DNA of 64,000 nucleotides, taken from contig CAJWUI010000002.1 in the NCBI GenBank assembly GCA_913047695.1, forward strand, positions 1-64,000, given 5' to 3'. The translations under genes were made by a program, and so were the position numbers. The notes beneath the pieces are model-generated. The model was not told where the DNA came from. It searched no databases and saw only the letters and a program-made list of their open reading frames with translations. This DNA comes from an uncultured Bacteroidota bacterium (GTDB lineage: Bacteria; Bacteroidota; Bacteroidia; Flavobacteriales; Flavobacteriaceae). This document shows positions 36,601 to 43,417 of this stretch, one piece after another (position 1 is the first letter of the stretch; each line of letters opens with the position of its first letter).

Positions 36601-36937
36601 GAGGGGGCATGTGCTTTTCGGGGTCATTACTTAATATTCTATGCACGCTTTCACTTCCTGAAATATTTCCTTTAACAAATGCTCTGTTGTTGCTTGCTAA
36701 CTTTGAAAATGCTATTTTCTCTACGTCCAAACGTAAACCCGCTTTTCTCGTTTTTGCATCAGGGCCGTGGCAGGCATAACATCTATCCGAAAGTATTGGT
36801 TTCACATGGTAATTAAAATCAATATTTTCAGGTAAACTTTCAATTTCTGTTGCAACTTCCTTTGGAATATTAACGGAACATTTTGTTAAAACAAAAACCA
36901 AACACAAATAAAGAGATGCCCTTAAAAACATTTTCAA
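33647..36937 (-). CDS. PSCyt1-DUF1549-LamG-DUF1553 cytochrome protein
   Basis: A 1096-aa lipoprotein (signal ends LTKC). In order: PSCyt1 heme domain with CYACHGPD (about residue 53) and MPPPES; DUF1549 (about 155-370) containing SFDLRGLPP and a second CxxCH, CAKCHDHKFDPI; a concanavalin/LamG-like insertion (about 480-700) containing GLRIFINGNEV; and DUF1553 (about 770-1060) with LGLAKWLFSKENPLTSRVTVNR and TNTPLQALVLMNDP. This architecture is characteristic of Planctomycetes and Verrucomicrobia and also occurs in marine Bacteroidota. It is first of the operon. The heme c content implies redox chemistry outside the cytoplasm, presumably on a glycan recognised by the LamG domain (inference). 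Confidence 0.92.
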   Translation of the reverse strand: MKMFLRASLYLCLVFVLTKCSVNIPKEVATEIESLPENIDFNYHVKPILSDRCYACHGPDAKTRKAGLRLDVEKIAFSKLASNNRAFVKGNISGSESVHRILSNDPEKHMPPPESNLSLSHREKAILIKWIEQGAEWKSHWSFITPTLPKIPKNISINSKIKNEIDYFLYQKLNKLNLEFSEKASKQRLIRRVSFDLRGLPPSIEEIDAFLNDNSPNAYEKIVDKFLNSVAHAEMLTLDWLDLSRYADSHGLHADGARTMWPWRDWVINSFKKNMPYDQFVTWQIAGDLFKNPTREQKLATAFNRNSPMTAEGGAIDEEWRLHYVFDRTETISTAFLGLTVACAKCHDHKFDPISQKDYYQLASFFNNVKELGMTGDDGDFGPLLPMPSKEKENEINQIKVKINNKENEINIQKNELSEFYSYVKNLKKINSNVKDILKNLKSNYLIGHFPLDRIEKSKKSNNKNIFIIDKNYFAKSESKAEIVEGIKGKALKFSTDIDYLKLEKVPNFETNDSFSGSFWINTNDMNPKKTQHVLGTSGQKNDFWRGWDIYLDSENYINMRLINVLPTNLIHVKSDLAIEKDTWNHITFSYNGSAKSSGLRIFINGNEVNLEVKMDNLYKSIHPVPVGKKSQTGFTINVRKKVVRPLRVGRSGMYHSGDNGLFSGKIDDIYLFSKDLTTLESLSIFNSYDISEKNVDKNIVKNHWIESDSRILRNKKELSALRGNWLKIMEPVIEVMVMEEMKTPRDNYLLNRGSYLEPAYKVGINVPENLPKMDSSLPKNRLGLAKWLFSKENPLTSRVTVNRYWQMIFGYGLVRTPEDFGVQGMLPSHPELLDWLSIYLIDNDWDIKKLIKLMVMSHAYKQKSTSNDKLNEIDPNNFLLARSNTYKLPAEIIRDNALASSGLLVKKVGGPSVKPYQPEGLWLEKNSFSADLYNYKKDSGDSLYRRGMYTFIKRTSPPPSMIALDGTSREECTVKREKTNTPLQALVLMNDPQFFEASRVLAERIQKEVGGNYSEQIKYGFRLAISRNPKQEELKLLNELYESQLKFYKSNPKMTNQILKIGDKKFDRSLDKYKTAALTIVSNTILNHDETYLKR

Positions 36938-37016
36938 TCGTTAAAGTTTATCAAACTTATATCCTAAATTAGATCTGAAGATTCTAATATAGAAAATTTA
37001 ATCGAAAAGAAAACCG

Positions 37017-37946
37017 TTAAAGTTCAAATTGTTGGCCAATTCGGGCAATGTTAAAGCCTTGTTTAATAACCCATTTCGTAGAATCACTGTTAGGATCTAA
37101 AAGAGGATTTGTATGGTTCATATGGATAAAATAGATTTTGTTTTTAATTACTTTAGTTTCATTTTCTAAATATTTCATTGTTTCATGAACCAAGGGGTGA
37201 GGTATTTCTGCTATTGGCCTGTAGTCTACTTCTTCAGCACTGAAAAAAGTTGCATCTAAAAATGCGATATCGATTTCCTTTAAAATAGAAATTAAATTTT
37301 TACTCCAAAGTGACCATTTATCAATATCTGGAATAAATAGTACCTTTTTTTTGGGGCCAATAATTTTGTATCCAACAGTTTCTGAAAATTCATCTCTGTG
37401 GGGCACCAGAATAGGAATAATTTTAACTTTATTTAAAACTTGGACATATTTACCTTTATAAAGTTTTTTAAGCACAATATTTTTTTGATCTATTAATTGA
37501 CTCCAAGGACCATTATTTTTTAGAAAATTATACATCCTTGGCATCACGTAAACAGATATACATTTACTTGCGAGGGCTTCTTTACCTAGGTGAAGTAATC
37601 CAGAATAATGACCCATATGCGCATGTGTAAGAAATATTCCACTTGGCGGATTATTCATTAAATCCCATTGTGAAATTATATCTGGTGTCGCTTCAAATAA
37701 AAGGCTTTTATTTGATCCATTCTGATATAACTCAAGCGAAGTTACTTTTCTTTCCTTTTTTTCTTGTGAACTTAAATCTATACAACAACTTTTTTGACAA
37801 CCGATATGGGGAGAACCGCCGTCCTGAACCGTACCTAGTACTTTGAGATATGTTTTATATGAAAATTTTTGTCCATTAGATGATGCTATAAACAAAAAAG
37901 CTATAGACACTTTTAAAAAATAATATATATTTTTTTTGAGAGTCAT
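37017..37946 (-). CDS. Exported PqqB-like metallo-beta-lactamase-fold hydrolase
   Basis: A 309-aa protein with a signal anchor and MBL fold. The N-terminal LGTVQDGGSPHIGC and downstream LTHAHMGHYSGLLHLG (HxHxGHY) closely follow PqqB, the MBL-type protein of PQQ biosynthesis. In PqqB the pattern is HxHxDH; here the Asp is Gly (HAHMGH), so metal binding may differ. VPHRDEFSETVGYKI and FLDATFF fit the family too. No pqqA, C, D or E is nearby, so the protein may be a related hydrolase rather than a PQQ enzyme. The + strand ORF at 37643 is a shadow. Confidence 0.8.
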   Translation of the reverse strand: MTLKKNIYYFLKVSIAFLFIASSNGQKFSYKTYLKVLGTVQDGGSPHIGCQKSCCIDLSSQEKKERKVTSLELYQNGSNKSLLFEATPDIISQWDLMNNPPSGIFLTHAHMGHYSGLLHLGKEALASKCISVYVMPRMYNFLKNNGPWSQLIDQKNIVLKKLYKGKYVQVLNKVKIIPILVPHRDEFSETVGYKIIGPKKKVLFIPDIDKWSLWSKNLISILKEIDIAFLDATFFSAEEVDYRPIAEIPHPLVHETMKYLENETKVIKNKIYFIHMNHTNPLLDPNSDSTKWVIKQGFNIARIGQQFEL

Positions 37947-38027
37947 AAAACAGTAGGGTATGATTATATTTTCAATTACAAATTAATTATTTTAGAATAA
38001 AATAAAACCAATTAACAATTATATTAA

Positions 38028-38405
38028 ATGAAAAAATTAATAACCTTAATTACTTTATTAATTATAGTTTCATGTGGAACCCAAAAAAAAGCCATTTTAG
38101 ATCCTTACGTAGGTGTTTATGAAATGACTGTATTCGAAGTCCCTCAAATAGGTGATGTTCCATTGAAGTTGATAATCAAAAAGGATAAAGATGGATATAT
38201 ATCTGAACTTGAGACAAATAGCGAAGATCCTGCTGCTTTGGAATATTTGTGGGAAATAATATCTACGGCAATTAATGATGGAATGATTTTTATAGATGCC
38301 ACAATAGCTAATTATGACTTAAACTTTGAATTGAATGTAGATAAAGAAGATATATCAGGATATATGATGGATATGTTTGAAGTGGAGGGTAAAAAGATTA
38401 AATAA
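38028..38405 (+). CDS. Lipoprotein of unknown function
   Basis: A 125-aa predicted lipoprotein: MKKLITLITLLIIVSCG with lipobox. The mature part (DPYVGVYEMTVFEVPQIGDVPLKLIIKKD...) looks like a small lipocalin/beta-sandwich similar to secreted domains of unknown function in Bacteroidota. No motif identifies it. A_T-rich DNA without a promoter-like box precedes it. It lies next to two tiny minus-strand membrane peptides. Confidence 0.6.
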   Translation: MKKLITLITLLIIVSCGTQKKAILDPYVGVYEMTVFEVPQIGDVPLKLIIKKDKDGYISELETNSEDPAALEYLWEIISTAINDGMIFIDATIANYDLNFELNVDKEDISGYMMDMFEVEGKKIK

Positions 38406-38432
38406 TACGAAAAATAACTTCCTGATTTTTAT

Positions 38433-38540
38433 TCAATCATTTTTCTTCTTTTTTGATAAGCCTCTAATGCCATAATATAACATCCATAAAACAAGAGCAA
38501 TTGCTCCATAAACCAAAATGTTTCTAATGAAATAAGTCAT
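38433..38540 (-). CDS. 35-aa single-helix membrane peptide
   Basis: Too short for the track. It encodes MTYFIRNILVYGAIALVLW... and a charged end (SKKKKND), with one transmembrane helix and positive-inside tail. It sits 4 nt after the stop of the 29-aa ORF (38545), so the two would be a pair on one transcript. No family recognised, but their adjacency and helices support coding. Confidence 0.45.
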   Translation of the reverse strand: MTYFIRNILVYGAIALVLWMLYYGIRGLSKKKKND

Positions 38541-38544
38541 GAAA

Positions 38545-38634
38545 TTATTTTAAATGGCGCTCTTTTAATTCAATAATAAGAGCTATAACGATACAAAGGC
38601 CGAGGCAACCAAAAAAAATACCACCAACTCCCAT
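38545..38634 (-). CDS. 29-aa single-helix membrane peptide
   Basis: ATG, then MGVGGIFFGCLGLCIVIALI..., one helix and a charged tail (ELKERHLK). Two Cys lie within the helix. It precedes the 35-aa ORF by 4 nt. It may be a subunit-sized peptide of a membrane complex. No homologue is recalled. Confidence 0.45.
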   Translation of the reverse strand: MGVGGIFFGCLGLCIVIALIIELKERHLK

Positions 38635-38763
38635 AATTTTTTTTTAAAAGTAAAAATTATTTATAAGAAATAGCTACTTGTAAATTTAATAAAGCTAAAA
38701 TCTAAAAGATTTGACTATTTTTAGTTACAAAGAAATTAATAAGAATAAATTGAATTTAAGAGG

Positions 38764-40158
38764 ATGAAAAATTTGAATCGTAGAAATTTCATAAAAAAAT
38801 CTAGTCTTACGGCAGCCTCACTATATACAGCTGCAAATTTAGCTTGCTCAGAAGAATACGAAAAAACACCCTCTGGTGGTAAGTATATGGGAGATTTTGC
38901 TGCACCCAAACTTGACTTAATACGAATTGCAATCATAGGCGTTGGGGGAAGAGGACTTGGACATGCTAAACAACTCGCTTCGATTGAAGGGACAGAAATT
39001 GTTGCTATATCAGACCTTCACGAATATTTGGTAGATCGTTCAGTAACAGCTTGTATTAATAATGGAAATGGTAGGCACCAAAATATTACAAGATATTATG
39101 GAGATGAAAATCAATGGAAAAAAATATTTGAGGAGGTAAAACCAAATGTGGTAATTATTGCAACCAATTGGCTTAATCATGCTTCAATGGCTATAGAATC
39201 TATGAAAAAAGGGGCTCATTGTTTCGTAGAAGTACCCATTGCTGTCACGCTTGAGGAAATGTGGGATTTAGTAAACACCTCCGAGCAGACGCAAAAGCAT
39301 TGCATGATGATGGAAAATGTAAATTATGGAAGAGAGGAGCTTTTATATCTAAATCTTTGCCGTAAAGGAATAATTGGAGATCTACTTCACGGAGAAGCTG
39401 CATATATTCATGATCTTCGTGACCAAATGAATGATGAAAAAAGAGGAGAAGGCTCGTGGAGACCATTCCACATTGCAAAAAGAAATGGTAATTTATATCC
39501 AACACATGGATTGGGGCCTATTGCTCAATATATGAACTTATCTAGGGGTGAAGACCAATTTAAGACATTAGTCTCATTTTCAACCCCAGCTATTGGCAGA
39601 AACTTGTACGCTGAAAAAAATTACCATGAGAGTCATATTTGGAATACAATGAATTTTAAAGGCGGAGATTTAAATACTTCGATTATCAAAACAAATTTGG
39701 GGAGAACTATTATGGTTCAATGGGATGAGACAAGTCCTAGGCCCTATTCTAGACTTAATCTTATACAAGGAACAAAAGGCACTTTGGCAGGCTATCCGAC
39801 TAGAGTCGCATTAGAGGGTGGTGTTCCTGGAGTAACTGAAAATCATCATAGTTGGGCTGAAAAGGACGAACTAGGTGAACTTTATGATCAGTTTGAACAC
39901 CCTATGTATAAAAGATTAGGTGCATTAGCCAAAAAAATGGGAGGTCATGGCGGGATGGACTTTATGATGCTTTACAGAATAATAGAGTGCCTAAGAGAGG
40001 GACTCCCTTTAGATCAAAATGTATATGAGGGATGTTTTTGGAGTGCTGTTTCTCCTTTAAGTGAGGCCTCAGTTGCTCAAGGTGGAATGCCACAAAAATT
40101 TCCAGATTTCACTAGAGGCGCCTGGAATCAAACAAATCCTTTAGCCATTGTATCTTAA
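38764..40158 (+). CDS. GH109 alpha-N-acetylgalactosaminidase-like, Tat-exported
   Basis: A 464-aa protein with a twin-arginine signal (NRRNFIKKSSLTAAS). It has the NAD-dependent Gfo/Idh fold of GH109: GVGGRGLGHAKQLA (Rossmann), NWLNHASMAIESMKKGAHCFVEVP and the family-specific blocks GEAAYIHDLRDQ, YPTHGLGPIAQYMNLSRG and GGHGGMDF. GH109 enzymes remove alpha-linked GalNAc by an NAD+-dependent elimination/addition mechanism. Tat export fits a cofactor-loaded protein in the periplasm. Immediately downstream lie the GHMP kinase and nucleotidyltransferase genes (14 nt and 4-nt overlap). Confidence 0.92.
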   Translation: MKNLNRRNFIKKSSLTAASLYTAANLACSEEYEKTPSGGKYMGDFAAPKLDLIRIAIIGVGGRGLGHAKQLASIEGTEIVAISDLHEYLVDRSVTACINNGNGRHQNITRYYGDENQWKKIFEEVKPNVVIIATNWLNHASMAIESMKKGAHCFVEVPIAVTLEEMWDLVNTSEQTQKHCMMMENVNYGREELLYLNLCRKGIIGDLLHGEAAYIHDLRDQMNDEKRGEGSWRPFHIAKRNGNLYPTHGLGPIAQYMNLSRGEDQFKTLVSFSTPAIGRNLYAEKNYHESHIWNTMNFKGGDLNTSIIKTNLGRTIMVQWDETSPRPYSRLNLIQGTKGTLAGYPTRVALEGGVPGVTENHHSWAEKDELGELYDQFEHPMYKRLGALAKKMGGHGGMDFMMLYRIIECLREGLPLDQNVYEGCFWSAVSPLSEASVAQGGMPQKFPDFTRGAWNQTNPLAIVS

Positions 40159-40172
40159 TCATAGTAAAAAGA

Positions 40173-41231
40173 GTGATTAAAGTTGAAGCACCTGCACGTA
40201 TTTGTTTTTTTGGGGATCATCAAGACTATTTGAATTTACCTGTAATTGCAGGAACAATTAACAGATTTATTCATGTAGAAGGAGAGATAACTAATAAAAA
40301 ATCATATTCTATACATTTAATTGATCTACAAGAATTTAGAACTATAGACCTTAACAAAAGATATAAAAAAATAAAAAATGGAGACTACCTTCTTTCAGTA
40401 TTAGAAGTTTTAAAAAAAGCAGGTTTTTTTTTCAATCAAGGCTACAAGATCAAAATATTTGGAAATATACCCATTAACGCGGGTATATCAAGTTCCTCAG
40501 CTTTTGTGGTTGCATGGATACGGTTTTTAATTGCAACACAAGATCATAAAAATAAAATTACTGATGAGCAAATTGGCAGATGGGCCTATGAGGCAGAATC
40601 TCAATTTTTTAATGAGCCAGGGGGATTGATGGATCAATATACCATAGCCCAGAGAGGACTTTTATACATAGATACAAAAACAACTCAAACAGAAAGATTG
40701 AATCCTGATATCGGAACTTTAGTTATTGCTGAATCTGGAATTGCGAAAAAAACACTAAGTGTTCTTGAAAATGCCAGAGCTTATGGTCAAGCATCAATTA
40801 GTGCAGTAAAGAAAAAGTTTCCAGAGTTTGATATTTACAAAGCAAATGAACTTGATTATAAAAAATATTTAATACATGTTCCCAAAATGTATCAAGATCA
40901 TTGGTATGCCTCAATTTTTAATTACATTCTGACTCAAAAGGCGAAAAAAATACTAAAGTCTGGTCCCTTAGATTTAAAAAAATTAGGGGTTTTGATGGAC
41001 TCTCATCAAAAAATATTACAAGAAAAAATTCAAAATACACCCGATAAAATGAAACTTCAAATGCAAGCTGCACGAAATGCGGGGGCTTTAGGGACAAAAA
41101 TTATTGGTTCAGGGGGTGGTGGATGTATGGTAGCCATTGTATCTCAAGAGTTCAAAGAAAATGTTATTCAAGCCTTTTTAAATAATGGGGTAAAAGCTGC
41201 TTATGAAATTAATTTAATAACTCCAGTATGA
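40173..41231 (+). CDS. GHMP-family sugar kinase (galactokinase-like)
   Basis: A 352-aa GHMP kinase from a GTG start. Visible motifs: APARICFFGDHQDYLNLPVIAG (substrate-binding opening similar to GalK), PINAGISSSSAFVVAW (ATP-binding motif 2, about residue 105) and GSGGGGCMVAI (motif 3, about residue 318). Such enzymes phosphorylate the anomeric or another hydroxyl of galactose-type sugars. Being 14 nt downstream of GH109 and overlapping the nucleotidyltransferase by 4 nt, it may be a GalNAc or galactose 1-kinase (inference). Cytoplasmic. Confidence 0.88.
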   Translation: MIKVEAPARICFFGDHQDYLNLPVIAGTINRFIHVEGEITNKKSYSIHLIDLQEFRTIDLNKRYKKIKNGDYLLSVLEVLKKAGFFFNQGYKIKIFGNIPINAGISSSSAFVVAWIRFLIATQDHKNKITDEQIGRWAYEAESQFFNEPGGLMDQYTIAQRGLLYIDTKTTQTERLNPDIGTLVIAESGIAKKTLSVLENARAYGQASISAVKKKFPEFDIYKANELDYKKYLIHVPKMYQDHWYASIFNYILTQKAKKILKSGPLDLKKLGVLMDSHQKILQEKIQNTPDKMKLQMQAARNAGALGTKIIGSGGGGCMVAIVSQEFKENVIQAFLNNGVKAAYEINLITPV

Positions 41232-42067
41232 AAAATGTTATTATTATGGCTGGTGGGGCTTCTAGTAGAATGAAACGATCTCTATCGAAAAGTCATCTAT
41301 CAGAAGATGAAAAGAATCTAGCAGAAAAAGTTCACAAGAGTTTGATCCCCCTTGGGAAAGACAAAAAACCATTACTTTTTTATCTAATATCAAATGCTGT
41401 TGCAGCAGGTATAAACAAAATTTATTTAACTACAAGCCCAGAAAATTTGGCATTTCAAAAATGGTTAGAAACTTGGCAAAAGAATAATTATTTTAAAGAT
41501 GTTAAGATCCAAATTGCAATACAATATCTCAAAGCGGATCATAAAAAACCTTTGGGGACTGCTGACGCCATTGAACAAGCAATAGATCAATATCCTGAAT
41601 TACTAAAAACAACTTTTATTGTCTGTAATGGAGACAATTTGTATTCAAAAGAAGCTTTTCATCAGTTAATAAGGCCAAGAAAGTCTCCCCATGCATTAAT
41701 TAGTTACGCCCGTTCTGGATTGAAATTTAATGATGAACGAATTAAAAAATTCGCAGTAATGGATATTAATGTTTTTGGATATTTAAATCAAATTATTGAA
41801 AAACCAAACGCTGAAACTGTTGAAAGATGTAGGGACGCCTCAGGAGAAATAAGAATAAGTATGAATATTTTTAGTTTTTATGGGCAAAAACTTTATCCGT
41901 ATTTAAAAAACTGCTCCATTCATCCTATTCGCAAAGAAAAAGAGCTCCCTGAAGCTGTGAGATTAATGAATAAGGCACATTCTAATCAAATTATTTGCTA
42001 TTCTATAAATGAAAATATTTTGGATTTAACATCAGCTGAAGATATATCTAGTTTTGACAATCTATAA
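41228..42067 (+). CDS. Sugar-1-phosphate nucleotidyltransferase-like protein
   Basis: A 279-aa nucleotidyltransferase-fold protein. The opening IMAGGASSRM matches the GG-x-SRM nucleotide-binding loop, followed after an unusual insert by the KSLIPLG lysine segment. A metal-binding Asp is in VCNGDNLYSKEAF, and IEKPNAE is the usual sugar-phosphate-contacting region. It probably makes an NDP-sugar from the kinase product. The 4-nt overlap with the kinase gene shows an operon. The nucleotide (UTP or other) cannot be told. Confidence 0.85.
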   Translation: MKNVIIMAGGASSRMKRSLSKSHLSEDEKNLAEKVHKSLIPLGKDKKPLLFYLISNAVAAGINKIYLTTSPENLAFQKWLETWQKNNYFKDVKIQIAIQYLKADHKKPLGTADAIEQAIDQYPELLKTTFIVCNGDNLYSKEAFHQLIRPRKSPHALISYARSGLKFNDERIKKFAVMDINVFGYLNQIIEKPNAETVERCRDASGEIRISMNIFSFYGQKLYPYLKNCSIHPIRKEKELPEAVRLMNKAHSNQIICYSINENILDLTSAEDISSFDNL

Positions 42068-42111
42068 GCTTATTTAGTTTTACAGGATTATAAGTTTTCT
42101 AAAATTATTTT

Positions 42112-43308
42112 ATGTTAAAAAATCTAATTCTCCGTGTTTCACTTACTGTTACAATTAGTTGTAATAATTCTTCTACTATTTTAGATAAAGTATTAAACAA
42201 AAATATCTATGAGTTACAAAAAGTGTTGAAAAACAAAGAAAAACACGAGCTACAAATTCTTTTAGCTCAAATAAAAAGGGACGACTCAGATAAAGCTGCG
42301 TTTAAAGAGGATACATTTCAACTTGATGAAGGCCGTTATTTTTACCCCGCAAGTACAGCTAAACTTCCAATAGCAATACTTTCACTTCAGAAAATAAAAG
42401 AATTAAGATCAAATGGGCTTCAAATTTCTGGAGATACCCCCTTTTTTATAACTGACAAAAATGGGGAAATTTTGGTCAAAAGGGATTCAACTCATTCACA
42501 AGGAATTCTAACCATAAATCATCTAATAAAAAAGATTTTTTTAGTTAGTGACGATAATGCATATAATTATCTTTTCGATTTCTTAGGCACTGACTATATC
42601 AATAAAGAATTAACTCAAAGAGGTTTAAGTAAAACTAGGCTTTACCATAAATTTCTTTTTGGAGCCGACAATATTAATACTTGGGGATATACTTTTTTAA
42701 ATGAAAATCAAAAAATTATTTACCATCAGCCTTCTAAAAGTGCTTTGGTTGATTTGAAACCAAATAATTTGAATGGTATTTTAAAAGGAATTGGACATAT
42801 AAAATCCGACAGTTTGCTCTTAAAACCAATGAATTTTGAAAGAAAAAATAGAATTTCAATACGTGACCTTGAGGGCATTCTCAAAAGAATAATTTTCCCT
42901 GAAGCTTTTTCTGAAAAAGAACTTTTCAATTTGACTAAAACGGATTATAAATTTTTGAGATATTGGATGAGCAGAACTACATTAGAAAGTAATTATCCTG
43001 ATTATAACGATGACAAACATTGGGATAGTTATTGTAAGTTTTTTATTTATGGAGATCAAAAAGGGGCAATGATACCCGAGATTAGAATATTTAATAAAGT
43101 TGGGCAAGCTTATGGCACTCTAACAGATGTTGCCTACATAAAAGACGAAAAAAATAAAATTGAATTCTTCCTCACGGCAACAATTTTAGTTAATGAGAAT
43201 ATGATTTATAACGACGATATCTATGAATATGATGAAATTGGAATCCCTTTTTTAGCTGCTTTAGGAAGGAGTGTGCATAAAGAAATAATGAAATCTAGTT
43301 TTGATTAG
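42112..43308 (+). CDS. Class-A beta-lactamase-like serine hydrolase lipoprotein
   Basis: A 398-aa protein with a short lipoprotein signal (MLKNLILRVSLTVTISC). The SxxK motif is STAK (PASTAKLPIAIL, about residue 80). A SDDNAYN element corresponds to SDN, and NKVGQAYG corresponds to KTG with Val in place of Thr. It is a beta-lactamase2-type serine hydrolase fold, possibly a transpeptidase-like or esterase enzyme in the periplasm. It is 44 nt downstream of the nucleotidyltransferase. The minus-strand ORF at 42726 is a shadow. Confidence 0.8.
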   Translation: MLKNLILRVSLTVTISCNNSSTILDKVLNKNIYELQKVLKNKEKHELQILLAQIKRDDSDKAAFKEDTFQLDEGRYFYPASTAKLPIAILSLQKIKELRSNGLQISGDTPFFITDKNGEILVKRDSTHSQGILTINHLIKKIFLVSDDNAYNYLFDFLGTDYINKELTQRGLSKTRLYHKFLFGADNINTWGYTFLNENQKIIYHQPSKSALVDLKPNNLNGILKGIGHIKSDSLLLKPMNFERKNRISIRDLEGILKRIIFPEAFSEKELFNLTKTDYKFLRYWMSRTTLESNYPDYNDDKHWDSYCKFFIYGDQKGAMIPEIRIFNKVGQAYGTLTDVAYIKDEKNKIEFFLTATILVNENMIYNDDIYEYDEIGIPFLAALGRSVHKEIMKSSFD

Positions 43309-43417
43309 TTTTATTTCAATTTAATCTATAATTTATGGAATATAATCATTCTGCCCTATTTTTATTTTTTAAATTTTATTATCTCCTTTGTAGTACCTTT
43401 TTATTGAAATAAAACAA

